Positions 61,984-64,000 of a DNA stretch of 64,000 nt are shown piece by piece; positions within the stretch are counted from its first letter, which is position 1, and each line of letters opens with the position of its first letter. The position numbers and the translations under genes are program-made. The stretch spans positions 18,628,837-18,692,836 of the forward strand of contig NC_087073.1 of NCBI RefSeq assembly GCF_026151205.1. The letters run 5' to 3'. This DNA comes from Bolinopsis microptera. Lineage: Eukaryota; Ctenophora; Tentaculata; Lobata; Bolinopsidae. The notes under the pieces were generated by a model. The model made no database searches. It saw only the letters and a list, made by a program, of their open reading frames with translations, and was not told the DNA's origin.

Positions 61984-63789
61984 TTACATACCAACTACGA
62001 TGAGCGTCGTTTGAATATAAACATTTGGAATGACTAAGCTGTGCCTGAATATCACCGAGGTGGAAAATGTTGACTATCATGATTCTTTTACAAGTCGTAG
62101 GTGTAATGCTTTTGAGTTTTGACTGAATATTTTATTGACTATTAGCTATGGTGGCCCTCGGTCGGAACTTAAAAAGTTGACTGTGAAATGAAATATGCTA
62201 CATGTTTCAGCGAAAATAAAACTTGCATTCGAGCACACGATTTTTGCGGGGCTAATTTAAAAAATTCTTGCTGCTGCTATTCTTTAGGTTATTTATTGCC
62301 ACATTCTATACAAGCAATATTTTATTTGTGTTATGATGATCATTGATAATTTCAAATTATTTGAATTAAACTGAAGTTCCCAAATTCACTTTCTGGCGTT
62401 TAAATGTCTTAATAATTACGGTAATAAAATGAAGTATTGCCAGCCCATCAGAGTTCAAACACCACATCTGCTATGTTCAACGGTTTTAGCCATTCTAAAG
62501 CTAATTAGTGTTAATCAATACTATAAATAACCAATACATTATTGGGCCTTGTCTGGTGAACACTGGGTGACTGGGTGCGACAGCAATAGAACACGTTTCA
62601 GCTCCTTGCTAACCACCCTATTTAGTGACAAAGCATTTTAGTGACAGAGTATTTTAGTGACAGCTAAGATCACCCTTCATAAAATATGAATTTTGCACTT
62701 TGCAGACTGGGTGAAAAGGGAGGAACAACGTTTCATAACGAAAGGAATCGATTACGAACGTCATTAATATAAATGGTTCTTAAATTGCTCCTTCTATATT
62801 AACGAATCATTGCAAAGCGTTTCTCATTGTAAAGTGTGAGAATCTCACTTTTCGACCAAGAGTCTTCACATAACAACATATGCATTTAGTCTTCGGTTAT
62901 AGCATATAGGGTCAAAATTGGAAAATATAGCTTGGATTTAAGAGTTTAATGTCATCTGTGAAGCACTGGAAGCAAACAATGTGGAGGATGTTGTTCCATT
63001 GAATACCATTTCTTCCCGTTCCAATGTTGTATTGGTGAAAATCTGCCCAAATTGGGCTTTGCTTCTGGCTTAATTGCAAATAATAAGACAGAGGTACACT
63101 GGTACAGGGTCAGGAAACCTTCTTGTCCTCTGCTCGCTTCACTTCTCAATGGAGGATGTCCTCATCGAGTCTACGTAATCTAATGGTATAATATGCTACC
63201 AGTACCAGCTACGGACAGGCAATTGTCCGCCACATTTCATCCTTAATTTCAACAGAAGTTCTTTGTACATCGATAGTTTAAGATCTGTTCAATTCCGCAA
63301 GATCATTACGAAAACTACAATGAGATGTTATTCTCAATTATGATATATAATGCGATTCTTAAACGAATATCAGTATCACTATCACATCAATGTGCAACTA
63401 GTTCTATTAGATCCCAAGCTTATTTCAATTACCTAGCGAGCGAGTTCGATTATTGTACGGATCGAACGACAGCGGAGAGATATTTATGTAATATACACCT
63501 GCAGGCTGCAGGCCATCAGGTGAGAAGATGCTGATGAAAATAAACATATTTGCAGGTGTAAAATATAAATAGTAGCACTTTAGTGCTAATCCTGTTCTCA
63601 CATTGATGGAGCGATATATTTAGACTTTCATCAGTCTGTTTATTATTATTCTATGGAATGAACCACTATGTGCCCCAAGAGATGTTGCAAATGTTCTTTG
63701 TTTGTGTTGGTTTTCATCAAGTTTGCACAGCTTCGGCTAAGAAAACCACGTTAATAAGTCCAAACTTCAGAAAGCTCTTTTGGAAGTTC
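61984..63789. other. Downstream flank of PDCD7
   Basis: AATAAA at 62215-62220 may be the PDCD7 poly(A) signal. No further gene is recognised, apart from a weak exon candidate at 63407-63521. Confidence 0.4.
63407..63521 (+). CDS. Possible exon of a gene continuing right of the window
   Basis: After an AG (GTGCAACTAG) a frame encodes about 38 residues (SQAYFNYLASEFDYCTDRTT, then AERYLCNIHL) and ends at CATCAG followed by GTGAGA, a good donor. The composition looks protein-like. No family is recognised and no partner exon is in view. Confidence 0.2.
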
Positions 63790-63915
63790 AAGTATTTTTT
63801 AAACATAGGCTGGATCTAGATAGACAACGAAAATATTAGATAGGATTAGATTTAGATAGCAGACAGAAAGTCTGCCTGACTCTGGGGTTTGGCAACCCTG
63901 GAGGAGGCTATAATC
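63790..63915 (+). repeat. Interspersed repeat, copy 2 (TCTGCCTGACTCTGGGGT type)
   Basis: Diverged relative of the stretch at 41395-41515. Shares ATAGGCTGGATCTA, the GTCTGCCTGACTCTGGGG core and the GGAGGAGG end. The following AGCGTTTACTAAACGCT (63965-63981) is a perfect short palindrome not seen in copy 1. Confidence 0.45.
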
Positions 63916-64000
63916 GGAGTTATCTATGTGGAGGTGAAGTGAGTGGTGAGGGGCAATGAGTAAAGCGTTTACTAAACGCTCAAGACCAAGTGCCAATTTT

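Overview
The window is nuclear DNA from an animal. It holds spliced genes with GT-AG introns for metazoan proteins: RNA polymerase III subunit RPC3/POLR3C, a CENP-V-type Gfa protein, the U11/U12 snRNP protein PDCD7, a CLOCK-like bHLH-PAS factor and two rhodopsin-class GPCRs that lack the usual DRY motif. The DNA is AT-rich and repeat-laden, with long GA/CT and CA microsatellites, LINEs, a Penelope-like element and Ty3/Gypsy debris. The species cannot be fixed from sequence alone; an invertebrate, perhaps an early-branching one, fits best (inference).

Layout. 0.6-1.8 kb: GPCR on the plus strand. 2.4-3.4 kb: a G-run/C-run bounded repeat element. 3.6-4.9 kb: three exons of a bHLH-PAS gene on the minus strand, incomplete at both ends. 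5-23.9 kb: mostly non-coding DNA with microsatellites, a ~172-bp tandem repeat and minisatellites. 24.0-24.3 kb: two spliced minus-strand exons of an unrecognised, possibly nuclear-receptor-like, protein. 27.8-30.2 kb: a 2.4-kb palindrome-rich element. 31.8-32.4 kb: Gypsy relic. 32.5-36.3 kb: old repeats. 36.3-40.5 kb: two LINE remnants, one a PHD-finger/RT/restriction-like-endonuclease retrotransposon. 42.0-56.9 kb: POLR3C in eight coding exons. Its intron 4 holds an antisense GPCR with a frameshift plus a relic of a second copy. Its intron 7 holds an 8.6-kb element bounded by inverted ends and an 8-bp duplication. That element carries a Penelope-like ORF, a 723-bp long inverted repeat, an unrecognised decayed ORF set and an apparently intact APE/RT LINE. 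57.3-61.7 kb: CENP-V-like gene, then PDCD7 (at least nine exons), whose stop codon lies in a 29-bp minisatellite.

POLR3C, the CENP-V-like gene and PDCD7 lie head to tail with gaps of about 0.3-0.4 kb, and several genes have a good 3' splice site within 10 bases of the start codon. This suggests 5'-UTR introns or spliced-leader trans-splicing. The most novel signal is a group of three elements sharing one architecture: G-run start, C-run end, and a short self-complementary module repeated in direct orientation at both ends.
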